The notes beneath the pieces were generated by a model, which was not told the origin of the DNA, ran no database searches, and saw only the letters and a program-made list of their open reading frames with translations. The position numbers were made by a program, and so were the translations under genes. Shown piece by piece: positions 43,713 through 56,043 of a stretch of DNA of 64,000 bases. Each line of letters starts with the position of its first letter. Within the stretch, counting starts at the first letter, position 1. The DNA comes from Dyadobacter sp. CECT 9275 (GTDB lineage: Bacteria; Bacteroidota; Bacteroidia; Cytophagales; Spirosomataceae): NCBI RefSeq assembly GCF_907164905.1, contig NZ_CAJRAF010000001.1, positions 345,001-409,000 on the forward strand, read 5' to 3'.

Positions 43713-44504
43713 TTATGCCTTAATAAAAGGCCCGGCTATGGCCAGAACGGCCTCTTTGGAAAGAGGTTCGTCGAATGCCTCCGTGATAGCCGCTGCGGAT
43801 TTTCCCGATAAGCCGTTCAGATCCGCGCCACCCTGTGTCATGTTATCTTCACCGGCGTAAATAGCCGGAACTGCACCCTCTTTCCCTGTTATCCAGGCCT
43901 TCATGGCAGGTGTTCCATTGAGCGACGCTGCAAGGCGACGTGCAATAGCCGCATGTCTGGCTTCAACGGAATGCACCTGTAAGGCGTACTCCAGTATCTG
44001 AGGGTCCGCAATTAATGCGCCAGCCTGGCCCTTGTAGGCTCGCACACCTGTATCTTCCAAGGCACTGGAAACAGTCACGAATGTTTTATAATTGGTAAAT
44101 ACATCCGCAAAAGCGCCTGCATAGTTGAAGTCAAACGTAGGCTTTGCAATGGCTTTGGCACCCAGGGCTTTTACCAGAAAAGCAACGTGAGCGGTTTCGT
44201 GTTTTCCAATGGTAGTGAAAATGGCTTTATCTTCCGCAGGTATTAAATTGGCGGCGGCATTACCTGCTTTGTAAAATTCATCTTCCAGGTATTCCAGTGT
44301 CAGCGCATAATTGAGTACATCCACTGCTGCGGCCGACTGTGCGTAGGCTTTGTTGATAATGGAGGCAAATAGCGTGGGCACTGCCACCGTCGCAACTTTG
44401 CTGCCGATCCGGTTCATAAAGTGGCGGCGGGAAGCGTACTCCAGGCGGCCGGCTGCATCCCCATCAATTTTTTGAAATTCGTCTATTATCTTGAAAATAT
44501 CCAT
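43713..44504 (-). CDS. Ferritin-like domain protein (263 aa)
   Basis: A four-helix ferritin-like protein of the Ferritin_2 type, expected in the periplasm or envelope. The N-terminal segment has MNRIGSKVATVAVPTLFASI. Helix motifs carry the metal-ligand pattern EYLEDEFYKA, then TTIGKHETAHVAFLVKA with E and H, and VHSVEARHAAIARR. These proteins have been linked to desiccation or stress in other bacteria; the role here is unknown. The upstream gene (44531-45244) is its paralogue, 26 nt away. Confidence 0.82.
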   Translation of the reverse strand: MDIFKIIDEFQKIDGDAAGRLEYASRRHFMNRIGSKVATVAVPTLFASIINKAYAQSAAAVDVLNYALTLEYLEDEFYKAGNAAANLIPAEDKAIFTTIGKHETAHVAFLVKALGAKAIAKPTFDFNYAGAFADVFTNYKTFVTVSSALEDTGVRAYKGQAGALIADPQILEYALQVHSVEARHAAIARRLAASLNGTPAMKAWITGKEGAVPAIYAGEDNMTQGGADLNGLSGKSAAAITEAFDEPLSKEAVLAIAGPFIKA

Positions 44505-44530
44505 GAGTTCTAATGTTGGAGTTGAATCAA

Positions 44531-45244
44531 TTATTTACCTACGTTGCTGCCGTTAATGTTGGTTTTTACATAGCCTTTTACCGCAGCAAGGATATCAGCC
44601 GGAGCAATTGCTTTGTCAAACCCATCCGCGTTAATAATGTCATCTCCGGCAAAGTCGGCAGACTTTGGTTTCAGCAGGTCACGGATCACAGCGGCATGCC
44701 GTGCTTCAACAGATACTATTTTACCGGCTAGTAAGAGGTACTCAGCATTTTTGATGAGCTTTCCGGCTCCGTTATAGGCCTGAACACCAGTATCTTCGAA
44801 TAATTTCGCTGCACCCAGTACGGAGTCCCGTTTCGTAAAATCGATGCTGGAGAAATTCACTTCAAGGTCTGCAATGGCTCCGCTGCCCAGGGCTTTTTTG
44901 AAAAAATCGCGATGAACGATTTCATGATCCCTTATATCGGTCAGGATAATTTTTTCGGCATCCGTAATACCTGAATAGGGTGTTGCAATAATTTGTGTGT
45001 AAAATGCAGCTTCCAGCTGTTCAAGCGCATAAGCATAGTTCAGAACGCCGGTGTCTCCCGAGCCCAGGTCGACCGTTTTGTCGCCTGTCATCACCGGGTC
45101 ATCATCCTTACAGGCTCCCAGTATAAATGCTCCCATGGCAGAAGCAACTCCTGCCGAGCGGAGAAATAATCTTCTGTTAACAACGGCTAAGATCTGGCTC
45201 TGATCCTTTTCCGAATTTTTGTGTGTTCTCGTCATTTTGTTCAT
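44531..45244 (-). CDS. Ferritin-like domain protein (237 aa), paralogue of its neighbour
   Basis: Similar in plan to the neighbouring 263-aa protein. The N-terminus has RRLFLRSAGVASAMGAFILG with a lipobox-like GAC, suggesting a lipoprotein or Tat-type export. Helix motifs are YALEQLEAAFYTQI, RDHEIVHRDFFKKA and SVEARHAAVIRD, keeping the E/H metal ligands. The pair of diverged paralogues probably arose by tandem duplication and may form a heteromeric complex. First gene of the transcript. Confidence 0.82.
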   Translation of the reverse strand: MNKMTRTHKNSEKDQSQILAVVNRRLFLRSAGVASAMGAFILGACKDDDPVMTGDKTVDLGSGDTGVLNYAYALEQLEAAFYTQIIATPYSGITDAEKIILTDIRDHEIVHRDFFKKALGSGAIADLEVNFSSIDFTKRDSVLGAAKLFEDTGVQAYNGAGKLIKNAEYLLLAGKIVSVEARHAAVIRDLLKPKSADFAGDDIINADGFDKAIAPADILAAVKGYVKTNINGSNVGK

Positions 45245-45876
45245 ATCTTGTAGTAAGAATTCTTCTCGTTCGTCGAAAAGACATGTCCGTGAAAACCTAC
45301 GCCATGAAATTTTGTTTAGATCAATGCGACCTGAAATAGATTTGATAAAAGGTACAAAAAGAAAATCAAATGCATCTGAATTTAGGATATAACTATCTGA
45401 TATTCTGATAAATATAATTCTATTAAAAAATTTAAATATTTTTCAGTTTTGATTGATTGCAGGGTCGGGCATAAACAACAAGAGCCCGTTAAGGGCTCAA
45501 ATTGATCTTTCAGACTAAACGATAAGGTAAAATATATGGCGTTGAGTAAAATATATTGAAGTTATCTTATTAACTTTTGTATAGAATTATGTCTACTATT
45601 TAGGTGTAAATAAATTCTACACAAATATATGTAGTATATCGTGAATTTGGAATGAAATCCGTTAAAAAAATATTCGTAAAATCAGGAGCTATTTTATTCG
45701 GTTCTATGCTTATGCATCTGTTCGGTCAGTGGCAGCAATTTGCATGCAGCCAGGCTGTGCTATTTTAATTAAGTGGTTGCTTTTTAGTGTTTTAACTTTG
45801 TCTTGAGTACCTGTGGTACGGTATTTTAGTGAGCAATAATTATTGTATTACAGAAACGCTAATCATTTGAAAATAT
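45245..45876. other. 632-nt AT-rich intergenic region
   Basis: The region carries promoters for the ferritin-like operon (left) and the small protein gene (right); none can be assigned with confidence. A stem GAGCCC/GGGCTC lies at 45482-45498. A short frame at 45652-45768 is described separately. No tRNA or larger gene is seen. Confidence 0.6.
45652..45768 (+). CDS. Possible 38-aa membrane peptide
   Basis: An ATG opens MKSVKKIFVKSGAILFGSML and continues with MHLFGQWQQFACSQAVLF before TAA. The pattern of a basic start and hydrophobic stretch resembles a signal peptide or small membrane protein. It is isolated in a long AT-rich gap, 109 nt before the PepSY-like gene. Chance occurrence is quite possible. 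Confidence 0.25.
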   Translation: MKSVKKIFVKSGAILFGSMLMHLFGQWQQFACSQAVLF

Positions 45877-46182
45877 ATGAAAAAGCCAATCATAGCGGTA
45901 CTGACGGCATGCCTGCTGTCTGCCATAAATCTGAATGGGGCATCGGTGGCAGAACCGGTGCTGTCTGTGTATACGTCTCAGGAAAAAGTGGCGATTAAGC
46001 CGGAAGATCTGCCCGAGGCTGTGAAGGAAACGCTGGGGAGTAATGCTTATCTGGGCTGGGAGGTTACTGCGGCCTTTTTGATCACGAAGCAGGATAATTC
46101 CCAATATTATGAAATAGCCGCAAAAAAAGGTACGGAGACAGCCACCATCAATCTTGATAAATATGGCAAAAAGGTAGAGTAA
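45877..46182 (+). CDS. Small exported PepSY-like protein
   Basis: A 101-aa protein with a signal peptide (about residues 1-22, KKPIIAVLTACLLSAINLNG). The mature part (EDLPEAVKETLGSNAYLGWE and SQYYEIAAKKGTETATINLD) looks like half of a PepSY/beta-lactamase-inhibitor-like unit, a fold common in secreted Bacteroidota proteins. The function is unknown. A hairpin terminator follows at 46212-46246, so it is likely monocistronic. Confidence 0.7.
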   Translation: MKKPIIAVLTACLLSAINLNGASVAEPVLSVYTSQEKVAIKPEDLPEAVKETLGSNAYLGWEVTAAFLITKQDNSQYYEIAAKKGTETATINLDKYGKKVE

Positions 46183-46211
46183 GAAACGCCAAAATCTTTG
46201 AGGCTTTATAG

Positions 46212-46246
46212 AATGCCAAAACCGGAAACTTACGGCTTTTGGCATT
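46212..46246 (+). terminator. Terminator after the PepSY-like gene
   Basis: AATGCCAAAA (46212-46221) and TTTTGGCATT (about 46237-46246) form a stem with an inner CCG/CGG pair, followed by CTTTTT. Confidence 0.7.
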
Positions 46247-46311
46247 TCTTTTTATAATTTTATACCGATTATTATCGTTACAATTGTATTTGTTTTATTT
46301 ATTGTGAATAT

Positions 46312-47672
46312 ATGGCTCAGCTACTGCTTGTAGAAGACGATACTACGTTTTCGAAACTCCTAAGCTCATTTCTGGCAAAACATGGACATGCGGTAAAAGT
46401 TTGTTCGTCCATTCAGGAAGCAAAAAATGCGTTAGGCGAAACCAGCAGGGAGGATATACCCTTTGAGGTGTTGATGCTGGATTACAGGCTTCCGGATGGC
46501 AATTCGGTCGATTTTCTTAAGGGTTTAAGGAGCGAAGGAATCAGGATACCCGCTTTTATCATGACCAGCTTTCATGATGTACGTACGGCTGTAAATGCCA
46601 TGCAAAGCGGAGCGTTTGACTACATCACCAAACCAGTGAACCCCGAAGAGCTTTTGATGGTGTTGGGCGAGGCTTTAACAAAATCGACCATTGCACCCAA
46701 AAATGTGCAGGCCGAGAAACCGGCAAAAAAGGTACAGAAAGAATCGCTCGAGTTTATAGAGGGAAATAGCAGTATTTCCAAACAGCTTTATGAATATGTA
46801 CGTCTGGTGGCGCCCACGGATATGTCCGTAATCATTCAGGGGGAGAGCGGAACGGGAAAAGAATACGTTGCCAAGTCAATACATAAGCTGAGTAAAAGAA
46901 ATAAAGGTCCGTTTGTGGCGATTGACTGCGGGTCTCTTTCTAAGGAGCTGGCTGCCAGTGAGTTATTCGGTCATAAAAAGGGGGCTTTTACGGGTGCCCT
47001 GCAAGATAAGATAGGCCAGTTTGAAGCTGCTGACGGCGGGACTTTGTTTTTGGACGAAATTGGAAATCTGGGATATGATGTGCAGGTGAAATTGCTGAGG
47101 GCTCTTCAGGAAAGGATTATCGTTCCGGTGGGTAGTACGCAACAGGTAAAAGTGGATGTACGGCTCATTGCGGCTACCAATGAGGATCTGATGGCCAATG
47201 CAGCCAAAGGAGATTTTCGGGAGGATCTTTACCACCGGCTCAATGAGTTTAAAATAGAGGTACCTGCTTTGAGAAAGAGGGGCGAGGACCTGCAGATTTT
47301 TGTACAGCATTTTGTGGATAAAGCCAATCGGGAGCTGGACAAAAATGTAAAACGTCTATCTAAAGAGGTTATGGACGTTTTTATGAAGTATGACTGGCCA
47401 GGGAATCTGAGGGAGCTGAACAATGTCATCAAAAGACTGGTCCTTTTATCAAAGGAAGAGGTAGCTCCCCTAAGTGCCCTGCCTGCTGAAATGATATCTG
47501 CACTGGAAGAGGTACAGCAGAAACCGTCCGGTTCCAACCTTAAGGCAATTCAGGAAAGCCATGAGAAGGAAATGATTGAAAAGGTTTTACAGGAAGTCAG
47601 GTATAATAAAAGTAAGGCAGCAAAATTGCTGAACATCGACCGTAAAACACTCTATTACAAGATCGAGAAGTA

Positions 47673-47685
<13 letters not shown>
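46312..47685 (+). CDS. Sigma-54-dependent response regulator (NtrC type)
   Basis: A 457-aa transcription activator. Residues 1-120 are a receiver with phospho-acceptor D57 (MLDYRLPDG). Residues 150-385 are an AAA+ domain with Walker A GESGTGKE (177-184) and the sigma-54 contact motif GAFTGA (224-229). Residues 415-457 are a Fis-type DNA-binding helix-turn-helix (NKSKAAKLLNIDRKTLYYKI). It works with RpoN. Its 3' end overlaps the convergent hybrid kinase gene by 13 nt; the two may form a signalling pair. Confidence 0.95.
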
Positions 47686-50189
<2,504 letters not shown>

Positions 50190-50283
50190 AGTAAATCGAT
50201 CAGATATGGATCAATAACGAAAGTTAGTCAATAAATAATTCAACTGGCAAAAACGGTAAGGTAGGATTCTGGCCCTATTATAG

Positions 50284-50318
50284 CCAAGAGGCTGCCTCTT
50301 GGGGAAGCAGCCTCTTGG
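50284..50318 (-). terminator. Hairpin after the sorbosone-dehydrogenase-like gene
   Basis: CCAAGAGGCTGC (50284-50295) pairs with GCAGCCTCTTGG (50307-50318), just past the stop at 50341. The stem is strong but no T-run follows on the minus strand. Confidence 0.6.
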
Positions 50319-50340
50319 CAGTAGTAAGAAGTTCGTTGGA

Positions 50341-52278
50341 TTATTTGGCCAGCGAATTAATCCAGGCCGCGATTTTTACGGCATCTGCCTTTGGAACCTG
50401 TGGCATAGGAGCCATTGGGGTAGCAAAGTCAGGCCAGTTTTCGGGCTTGGGATTGTAGATAAGGTCTACAATTTTTTCATTGGTATACTTGCGTTTTGCA
50501 ACATCCTGATACGACGGCCCCACCACCTTTTTGTCTGCTGCGTGGCAGGCAAGGCAAGTGTTTTTGGCCAGCAATGGTTTCACCTCTTCCCAGGTTGGGG
50601 CCTTTGCAGCAGCCGCTTTTGCCGGTGTTTTGCCTTTTCCGTCAGGAGAAACATGTTCTTTGGCAGGGGTGGCCTCCGTAGCTTTACCAGCGCCCGACCG
50701 GGTTGTTTTGAGTTCCGAAGCTTTCAGTTTGTCACCATCGGGAATATTATTAAGGGTATAGTAAGCATCCGCATGAACGAGTGACCAAGAATTGGATGCA
50801 GCTCTGACACCCTCTAGGGAAATTTTGTGAACATAGTACTGACGAAGGCCGTCTACCACAATCCGGACGGTTTTGCCATCTTCTGAAACCTTTACTCCTT
50901 TAATGGTAAGGTCCTCGGGGTTGGTAGGAGGACTTCCGTACACGGGATGGTGTTTATATATATAACTGCTGACCTTGTAGGAATCCAGGTCTTCAGCTGA
51001 TTTTTTATCTACCGGCATTGTAAATTCAATTTCAAAGCCATCAGGTTTTGCTTTTACCGTATACATTTCGAAGGGCATTTTGCCATTCCATACCAAGCGC
51101 TGAAGACCTTGGTTTGCATCACCGGCAGATCCCCATCCTCTGTTGGTTTCGCCTACGAACATGGAGCCGTCCTTATCAAATGCCATTCTTAAAACACCCG
51201 ACTGGAATCCGCTTCTGAAGCCAATGGAAGCGCCCTGGTACTCACCCTTCACTTTTTCCAGCACTACACGCATGATATTGCTTTGTCCCTGATCACCCAC
51301 AAAAACCTGTCCTGTAAATGGACCGAAGTTCCCAGCGGTATTGTCTTTGATGAGTTCAGAAGTGGATACACCATGTACTCCATACGGCAGCCACACAGCA
51401 GGCAGCCGTACCATGTCATATTTTTCCTTCAGCTGATACAAGTACTGCGGAGTTTCATTGATCACATTCTCAGGTTTGATGGCGCGGTCCTGCGCATCTC
51501 TGTTTTGGCGGTTATCGCGTTCAGCAAAGAATTGTTTTTCTGTAAGTTTCACCGGCGAATTGGGTAACCCTGCCCAGCGTAAACCAGCCGGGTGGCCCAT
51601 GAAATCACCCTTTTTAACCTGGAATATACCACCAGTTCCCATCCAGTCGCCCTGGTTGTCGGTATACCATAACTCGCCGTCCAGCATGCTGATACCCGCC
51701 GGAGACCGAACGCCCGTTGCCCAGGGCTCATACTTTCCATCATTGGTGATATGGAAAATCCAGCCACGGCCCGGTACCCGGCTTTCACCTCTCCACCATT
51801 CTTCATCCCCAAAAGCCACGTTTCCGCTTACAAAAAAGCTTCCGTCTGGTGCCAGTTTGGGGCCGAATGAGTACTCGTGGTAATGGCCGGAGAGCGGCCA
51901 GGAATATACTGTTTCATAAACGTCAGCTTTGCCGTCTCCATTTTTATCGACCAGCTTTGTAAGTTCACCACGTTGTGCGCAATAGAGGGCGCCATCTTTG
52001 TAAGCCAGGCCAAGAATTTCGTGTAAACCCGTTGCAAATTTCCTGAAGTAAGGGGCACGGCTCGTTGGATTATCTACAATCCAGACCTCTCCCCGGCGTG
52101 TGGAAATTGCCAGAGAGCCATTGGGCATGGTAATCAGGCCGCCGATTTCAAGAATGATACCTTCCGGAATGGGGGGAGTGATGATCTTATAAAAATCTTC
52201 TTCTTTCGGAGATTCCTGCGCCTTAAGCACCGGAAAGGTCGCCAGAATGATTAATATGATTTGAGCAATTATTTTCAT
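50341..52278 (-). CDS. Secreted sorbosone-dehydrogenase-like beta-propeller fused to cytochrome c
   Basis: A 645-aa exported protein. A signal peptide (about residues 1-20) is followed by a beta-propeller of the glucose/sorbosone dehydrogenase type (ISTRRGEVWIVDN, YEPWATGVRSPAGI, GHPAGLRWAG). A linker rich in Ala/Lys (about 535-570) leads to a c-type cytochrome domain with CLACH (about 585-589) and a late MAPMP methionine ligand. It is a PVC-type or Planctomycetes-style redox protein, also common in Cytophagales. It likely oxidises a sugar. It is 27 nt downstream of the DUF1080 gene. Confidence 0.82.
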   Translation of the reverse strand: MKIIAQIILIILATFPVLKAQESPKEEDFYKIITPPIPEGIILEIGGLITMPNGSLAISTRRGEVWIVDNPTSRAPYFRKFATGLHEILGLAYKDGALYCAQRGELTKLVDKNGDGKADVYETVYSWPLSGHYHEYSFGPKLAPDGSFFVSGNVAFGDEEWWRGESRVPGRGWIFHITNDGKYEPWATGVRSPAGISMLDGELWYTDNQGDWMGTGGIFQVKKGDFMGHPAGLRWAGLPNSPVKLTEKQFFAERDNRQNRDAQDRAIKPENVINETPQYLYQLKEKYDMVRLPAVWLPYGVHGVSTSELIKDNTAGNFGPFTGQVFVGDQGQSNIMRVVLEKVKGEYQGASIGFRSGFQSGVLRMAFDKDGSMFVGETNRGWGSAGDANQGLQRLVWNGKMPFEMYTVKAKPDGFEIEFTMPVDKKSAEDLDSYKVSSYIYKHHPVYGSPPTNPEDLTIKGVKVSEDGKTVRIVVDGLRQYYVHKISLEGVRAASNSWSLVHADAYYTLNNIPDGDKLKASELKTTRSGAGKATEATPAKEHVSPDGKGKTPAKAAAAKAPTWEEVKPLLAKNTCLACHAADKKVVGPSYQDVAKRKYTNEKIVDLIYNPKPENWPDFATPMAPMPQVPKADAVKIAAWINSLAK

Positions 52279-52305
52279 CTTAATAGTATTTTAAAAAGGA
52301 TGGTA

Positions 52306-54159
52306 TCAGAATAGAATGGCGTATTTAACCTCACCGTTTTTTACCGGAACAATGAGCTCCTGCCGGCCATCTATTGATCTGATCTCGGGTTTTACCGTTT
52401 TGTCGGCAAGTTGGATATAGTACGACTTGTCGTTCACCGCATAAAGTCCGTCAGACACTTTCTCAATTGATTCGGCATCTGCCAGTTTGGCAACCAAGTC
52501 GTTGGAAGGAGTTGCGACCTTGATCGTCCTTTCAAAGTACTGGTTGTTAACCACGTTGATATTATCCGAAACAGCAGAACCAAACGCCATGTACTGGAAA
52601 GTGGGTACTTCCGAGTCGTCCAGTGTATAACCTTTCGGACGATAGCCGCTGCCGGTAGTATCTTTTACCCATTTGGATTGGCCGCTGATTTTACCCAAAG
52701 TCATATCATTACCCAACACGGTAAGACTTCCCCTTGGACGTGAAGAACCGTCACCACGGTCATGCCACATGGGTGTTGCATCCAGGAATTCGCCTCTCCA
52801 GACCTGCAGAACGGCCCCTTTGTCAAGGTCGTAGGTATAATGAATATTAGAAGGGCTTCCTACCGACACAGCATGTACTACACGTTGCTCCTTATCCTTG
52901 GAGTCCTTTTTGAAGTCCATGAAACTCCGGGTGATATTGTTGGTTGCTGCGCTGATCAGGATAGGATCCGTGGTACGTCCCGCGGTGGCCGAGCTTTTGG
53001 TACTGTAGGTTGTTTCACGGAAACCGGGTCCGTCCACCCAAAGGCCCAGGGCAGGCCTTAGCCAGCCATCTCTTTTGTTGTTAAAAATTACAATGTCATG
53101 CTCACCGGCGGGCAGGGTCACGGTAGCTTCGCGGAACTCATTTCCATCTTTCCATTCGGGGGAAATGATATTTTTACCATCCAGTTTTACGTATGAATTA
53201 CCAGCTGCCTGCAATTTGAAGTGATATTCGCCAGCCGTGGGGGCATTGTATTTCCCATTGTAAACCAAAGAAAAATTATTGTTTTCTTTCAGTACCTCCC
53301 AGGTAAGTGCCGGGCTGGAGCCGGTTTCGGATGGCTTGATTTTGGAAAGGTCTTCGGTTTCCAATAAACCACCGTAGTAAATTTTATAGGTAAGGCCGGA
53401 TAATGTTCCGGCTTTTTTGTCAAAATTATTGATCCGGATGTTTCTGATCGCCAGAGACCCATGATCTCCCTGCAGGCGGATAGGCCCTGAAGGTACATCT
53501 TGAGCTGTAAGCGAGCCACGTGTTGGTCCGCTTACTTCAACATTTTCATGGATCGTAATTCCGTTTAACACCACTTTCAGGAATACTGCATTGGCGATTT
53601 TTTTGCCATTTGCATCAAAACGGGGAGCTTGATACGAAATTTTGATATTTTGCCATAAACCCGGCGCTTTGGCTACGTTAAAACGGGGAGCATAACCCTC
53701 GTATCCCTTTTGTCCTTCTGGTTTCGAGTCGTCCCACCTTTCGTAAATTCCGCCGCAATCACCGTATTTAGCCGTTTTTTTACCCCAGCTATCAAACAGC
53801 TGTACTTCATAGTTGCCCTGCAGGTAAATTCCGGAATTGGATCCTTTTGACATCATGAAATCCAGCTCAATGTCCAGGTCTCCGTGGGTAAAATTGGAAA
53901 TGAGCTCATATTGGTTGCCATACTTCCCCTTTTCATGGATACAGGCAAGAACCCCTTTCCCAGGAGTGGTATTCAGAACATTTTCTTTCGAAATGTCGGC
54001 AGAGGCGTTTCCTACAATTTTCCAGTTGGCAGGAGGAGGAGATTTGAAAGCGTTCAGATTGTCCAGTGGAATTGTTTGGGCCAGCGTCATACCAGCCGAA
54101 AAACAAGAAGCCAAACCGATCAATACCGTGTAAAGGGTTTTTCTTTTTGTGATATACAT
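52306..54159 (-). CDS. DUF1080/3-keto-disaccharide hydrolase-like and PA14-like protein
   Basis: A 617-aa exported protein with a signal peptide (about residues 1-27, ending TLAQ). Residues 40-235 form a DUF1080 (concanavalin-like) domain with DLDIELDFMMSKGSNSGIYL. Residues 250-375 resemble a PA14 carbohydrate-binding domain (YKIYYGGLLETE, HFKLQAAGNSYVKLDGKN). The rest is a beta-rich region of unknown fold. DUF1080 members hydrolyse 3-keto-disaccharides. Transcribed with the sorbosone-dehydrogenase-like gene, so the pair probably acts on oxidised sugars in the periplasm. Confidence 0.8.
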   Translation of the reverse strand: MYITKRKTLYTVLIGLASCFSAGMTLAQTIPLDNLNAFKSPPPANWKIVGNASADISKENVLNTTPGKGVLACIHEKGKYGNQYELISNFTHGDLDIELDFMMSKGSNSGIYLQGNYEVQLFDSWGKKTAKYGDCGGIYERWDDSKPEGQKGYEGYAPRFNVAKAPGLWQNIKISYQAPRFDANGKKIANAVFLKVVLNGITIHENVEVSGPTRGSLTAQDVPSGPIRLQGDHGSLAIRNIRINNFDKKAGTLSGLTYKIYYGGLLETEDLSKIKPSETGSSPALTWEVLKENNNFSLVYNGKYNAPTAGEYHFKLQAAGNSYVKLDGKNIISPEWKDGNEFREATVTLPAGEHDIVIFNNKRDGWLRPALGLWVDGPGFRETTYSTKSSATAGRTTDPILISAATNNITRSFMDFKKDSKDKEQRVVHAVSVGSPSNIHYTYDLDKGAVLQVWRGEFLDATPMWHDRGDGSSRPRGSLTVLGNDMTLGKISGQSKWVKDTTGSGYRPKGYTLDDSEVPTFQYMAFGSAVSDNINVVNNQYFERTIKVATPSNDLVAKLADAESIEKVSDGLYAVNDKSYYIQLADKTVKPEIRSIDGRQELIVPVKNGEVKYAILF

Positions 54160-54500
54160 GTTAGATTAGAAATTGTTATAAACAGAAGCGAAAGTTACGC
54201 TTTATAGTAATATTTTTTGTCAAAATGGAGTCAGAAAGATTAATATCTGCTCAGAAGGGCCGGATGCAGTATGCTTCACTATTTGGGGGTGGTGCTACAT
54301 TTGAGATAACGTTTTCGGGTTGTAATAAGCCCATCAGGATTTTTGAATCGTATCGGTTTTTGTAAAAAATCCTGAGACTTCAATAACCCAAGCAGGGCTT
54401 CGGGGAGTCTTAAGTAATAGGATGTGCCAGCTTTGTCGGCCGAATGAGTAAAACATGTTCTTTTAAACCTTATCATTGTCAAAAAATCGTTTTATAATTT
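54160..54500. other. 341-nt intergenic region between divergent DUF1080 genes
   Basis: It should hold promoters for both divergent DUF1080 genes. I see no convincing gene or RNA. A minus-strand frame at 54279-54482 has no protein-like features and was left out. Confidence 0.55.
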
Positions 54501-55265
54501 ATGAAAAGAATTTCTTTACTGGTGGTTGGTCTTTTAGCGGCCGCTGCTGCCCATGCACAATTACAGCCTGCAAAACAAACCCCTGAATCCAGTGAACAGT
54601 GGTTTCCGGTACCCCGTATCGTCACACCGGGTAAAGGTTTGGCTACGGTTTCAGGCTTTACAGCTCCTTCTGATGCAATCGTTTTGTTTGATGGTAAGAA
54701 CCTGGATAGCTGGGTGTCTGCAAAGGATGGTAATGGCGCGGCACCTTGGAAGGTAGCTGACGGCATACTTACAGTATTGCCAAAGTCAGGAGATATTCAA
54801 ACCAAGCAGGCTTTCGGGGACTATCAGCTTCATATTGAGTGGCGTACACCTGCAAAGGTAGAAGGCAGCAGCCAGGGCCGTGGCAACAGCGGTATCTTCA
54901 TGCAGGGAATCTATGAACTTCAGGTACTGGACAGTTACAACAACGTTACTTATTCAAACGGGCAGGCGGGGTCTATTTATAAGCAAACCATGCCGCTTGT
55001 GAATGCAAGTAACGGTCCGGGGGAATGGCAGACATATGACGTTGTTTACACCGCGCCGCATTTCAACAAAGACGGGCAAATGATCATTCCTCCTTACATC
55101 ACCGTTATTCACAATGGTGTTTTGATTCAAAATCATACCATGATCCAGGGCACTACGCCATACGTTGGGCAGCCGGAGATTAACCCTCACGGACGCGGGC
55201 CGATCAAACTTCAGGATCATAATAATACTACCAGCTTCCGCAACATCTGGATCAGAGAGTTGTAA
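54501..55265 (+). CDS. DUF1080/3-keto-disaccharide hydrolase domain protein
   Basis: A 254-aa exported protein with a signal peptide ending AAAHA (residues 1-20). The DUF1080 core (about 60-253) has VLFDGKNLDSWVS, QLHIEWRTPA, GRGNSGIFMQGIYELQVLDS and the closing FRNIWIREL. It is single-domain, about the usual length. It lies divergent from the larger DUF1080/PA14 gene; both have the same expected role in cleaving 3-keto-glycosides. Terminator follows at 55302. Confidence 0.9.
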   Translation: MKRISLLVVGLLAAAAAHAQLQPAKQTPESSEQWFPVPRIVTPGKGLATVSGFTAPSDAIVLFDGKNLDSWVSAKDGNGAAPWKVADGILTVLPKSGDIQTKQAFGDYQLHIEWRTPAKVEGSSQGRGNSGIFMQGIYELQVLDSYNNVTYSNGQAGSIYKQTMPLVNASNGPGEWQTYDVVYTAPHFNKDGQMIIPPYITVIHNGVLIQNHTMIQGTTPYVGQPEINPHGRGPIKLQDHNNTTSFRNIWIREL

Positions 55266-55301
55266 TAACAGGATGATTCCGATTCTGGGAATAATTTTGA
55301 G

Positions 55302-55336
55302 AGGCTCAATCGTGTTGTCGATTGAGCCTTTTTTTA
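55302..55336 (+). terminator. Terminator after the DUF1080 gene
   Basis: AGGCTCAATCG (55302-55312) pairs with CGATTGAGCCT (55319-55329) and is followed by six T residues. Confidence 0.9.
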
Positions 55337-55383
55337 GTGCATTTTTACTAACTTTTGGCAATTATATTATTCAAAAGTCAGCT

Positions 55384-55950
55384 ATGCAGGAAATAGAACC
55401 CTATTATAATTGGGAAAAACACTATGTGGCCAGCCGGGATGAGCGCTCGCCCTTCTATAGCCGTACCTATAATCTTGATTACTACGAAAATGCAATATAT
55501 GGTTATTACATCCATCCGCTTTGGGATTTTATTGGATCCGAAACCCTGTATGTGAAAATCCTTTTTGCGGATTACACCAAAAAGTTTGTCATCATAGAAA
55601 TGTTTGGTGAATGGAATGATACCCTGCACAACGACATTATGTTTTTTAAAAGGCAGGTGGTGGACCCTCTGATCGAGGAGGGAATTAATCAGTTTATCCT
55701 GCTGGGAGAAAATGTATTCGATTTTCATGGAGGTGATGATGATTATTATGCGGAGTGGTTTGATGACGTAGAAGATGGCTGGATTGCTGCCGTGAATTTC
55801 AGGGAACATGTGGAGCAACAATGGCAGCGTTTCCGGCTCGACTACTATCTTAATTTTGGAGGTACCCTGCAGCTGGAAAACTGGCGGACCTTACAACCCG
55901 AGCCATTTTATGAGCTCATTAAAAAATTGATCATAAGAAGGTTAGCCTGA
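55384..55950 (+). CDS. Hypothetical protein, tyrosine-rich (188 aa)
   Basis: The protein begins MQEIEPYYNWEKHYVASRDE (ATG at 55384; the same frame is open far upstream across the terminator, but that part is not coding). It is rich in Tyr, Trp, Asp and Phe (FFKRQVVDPLIEEGINQFIL, VFDFHGGDDDYYAEWFDD). The part from residue 60 looks like an alpha/beta cytosolic protein. No signal peptide and no family recognised. It stands alone between two terminated or self-contained genes. Confidence 0.65.
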   Translation: MQEIEPYYNWEKHYVASRDERSPFYSRTYNLDYYENAIYGYYIHPLWDFIGSETLYVKILFADYTKKFVIIEMFGEWNDTLHNDIMFFKRQVVDPLIEEGINQFILLGENVFDFHGGDDDYYAEWFDDVEDGWIAAVNFREHVEQQWQRFRLDYYLNFGGTLQLENWRTLQPEPFYELIKKLIIRRLA

Positions 55951-56043
55951 CAAAATCATTGATCATTTGCTTGCAACCTTCCCAACTCCTTTGTAGCTTT
56001 CGAAAACTTCTTATCCAATCATTCCAATCAAATTTTTTCGAAC

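Noticed and set aside
54279..54482. 67-codon minus-strand frame between the DUF1080 genes
   Set aside because: No conserved pattern and no place for promoters of the flanking genes if it were real.
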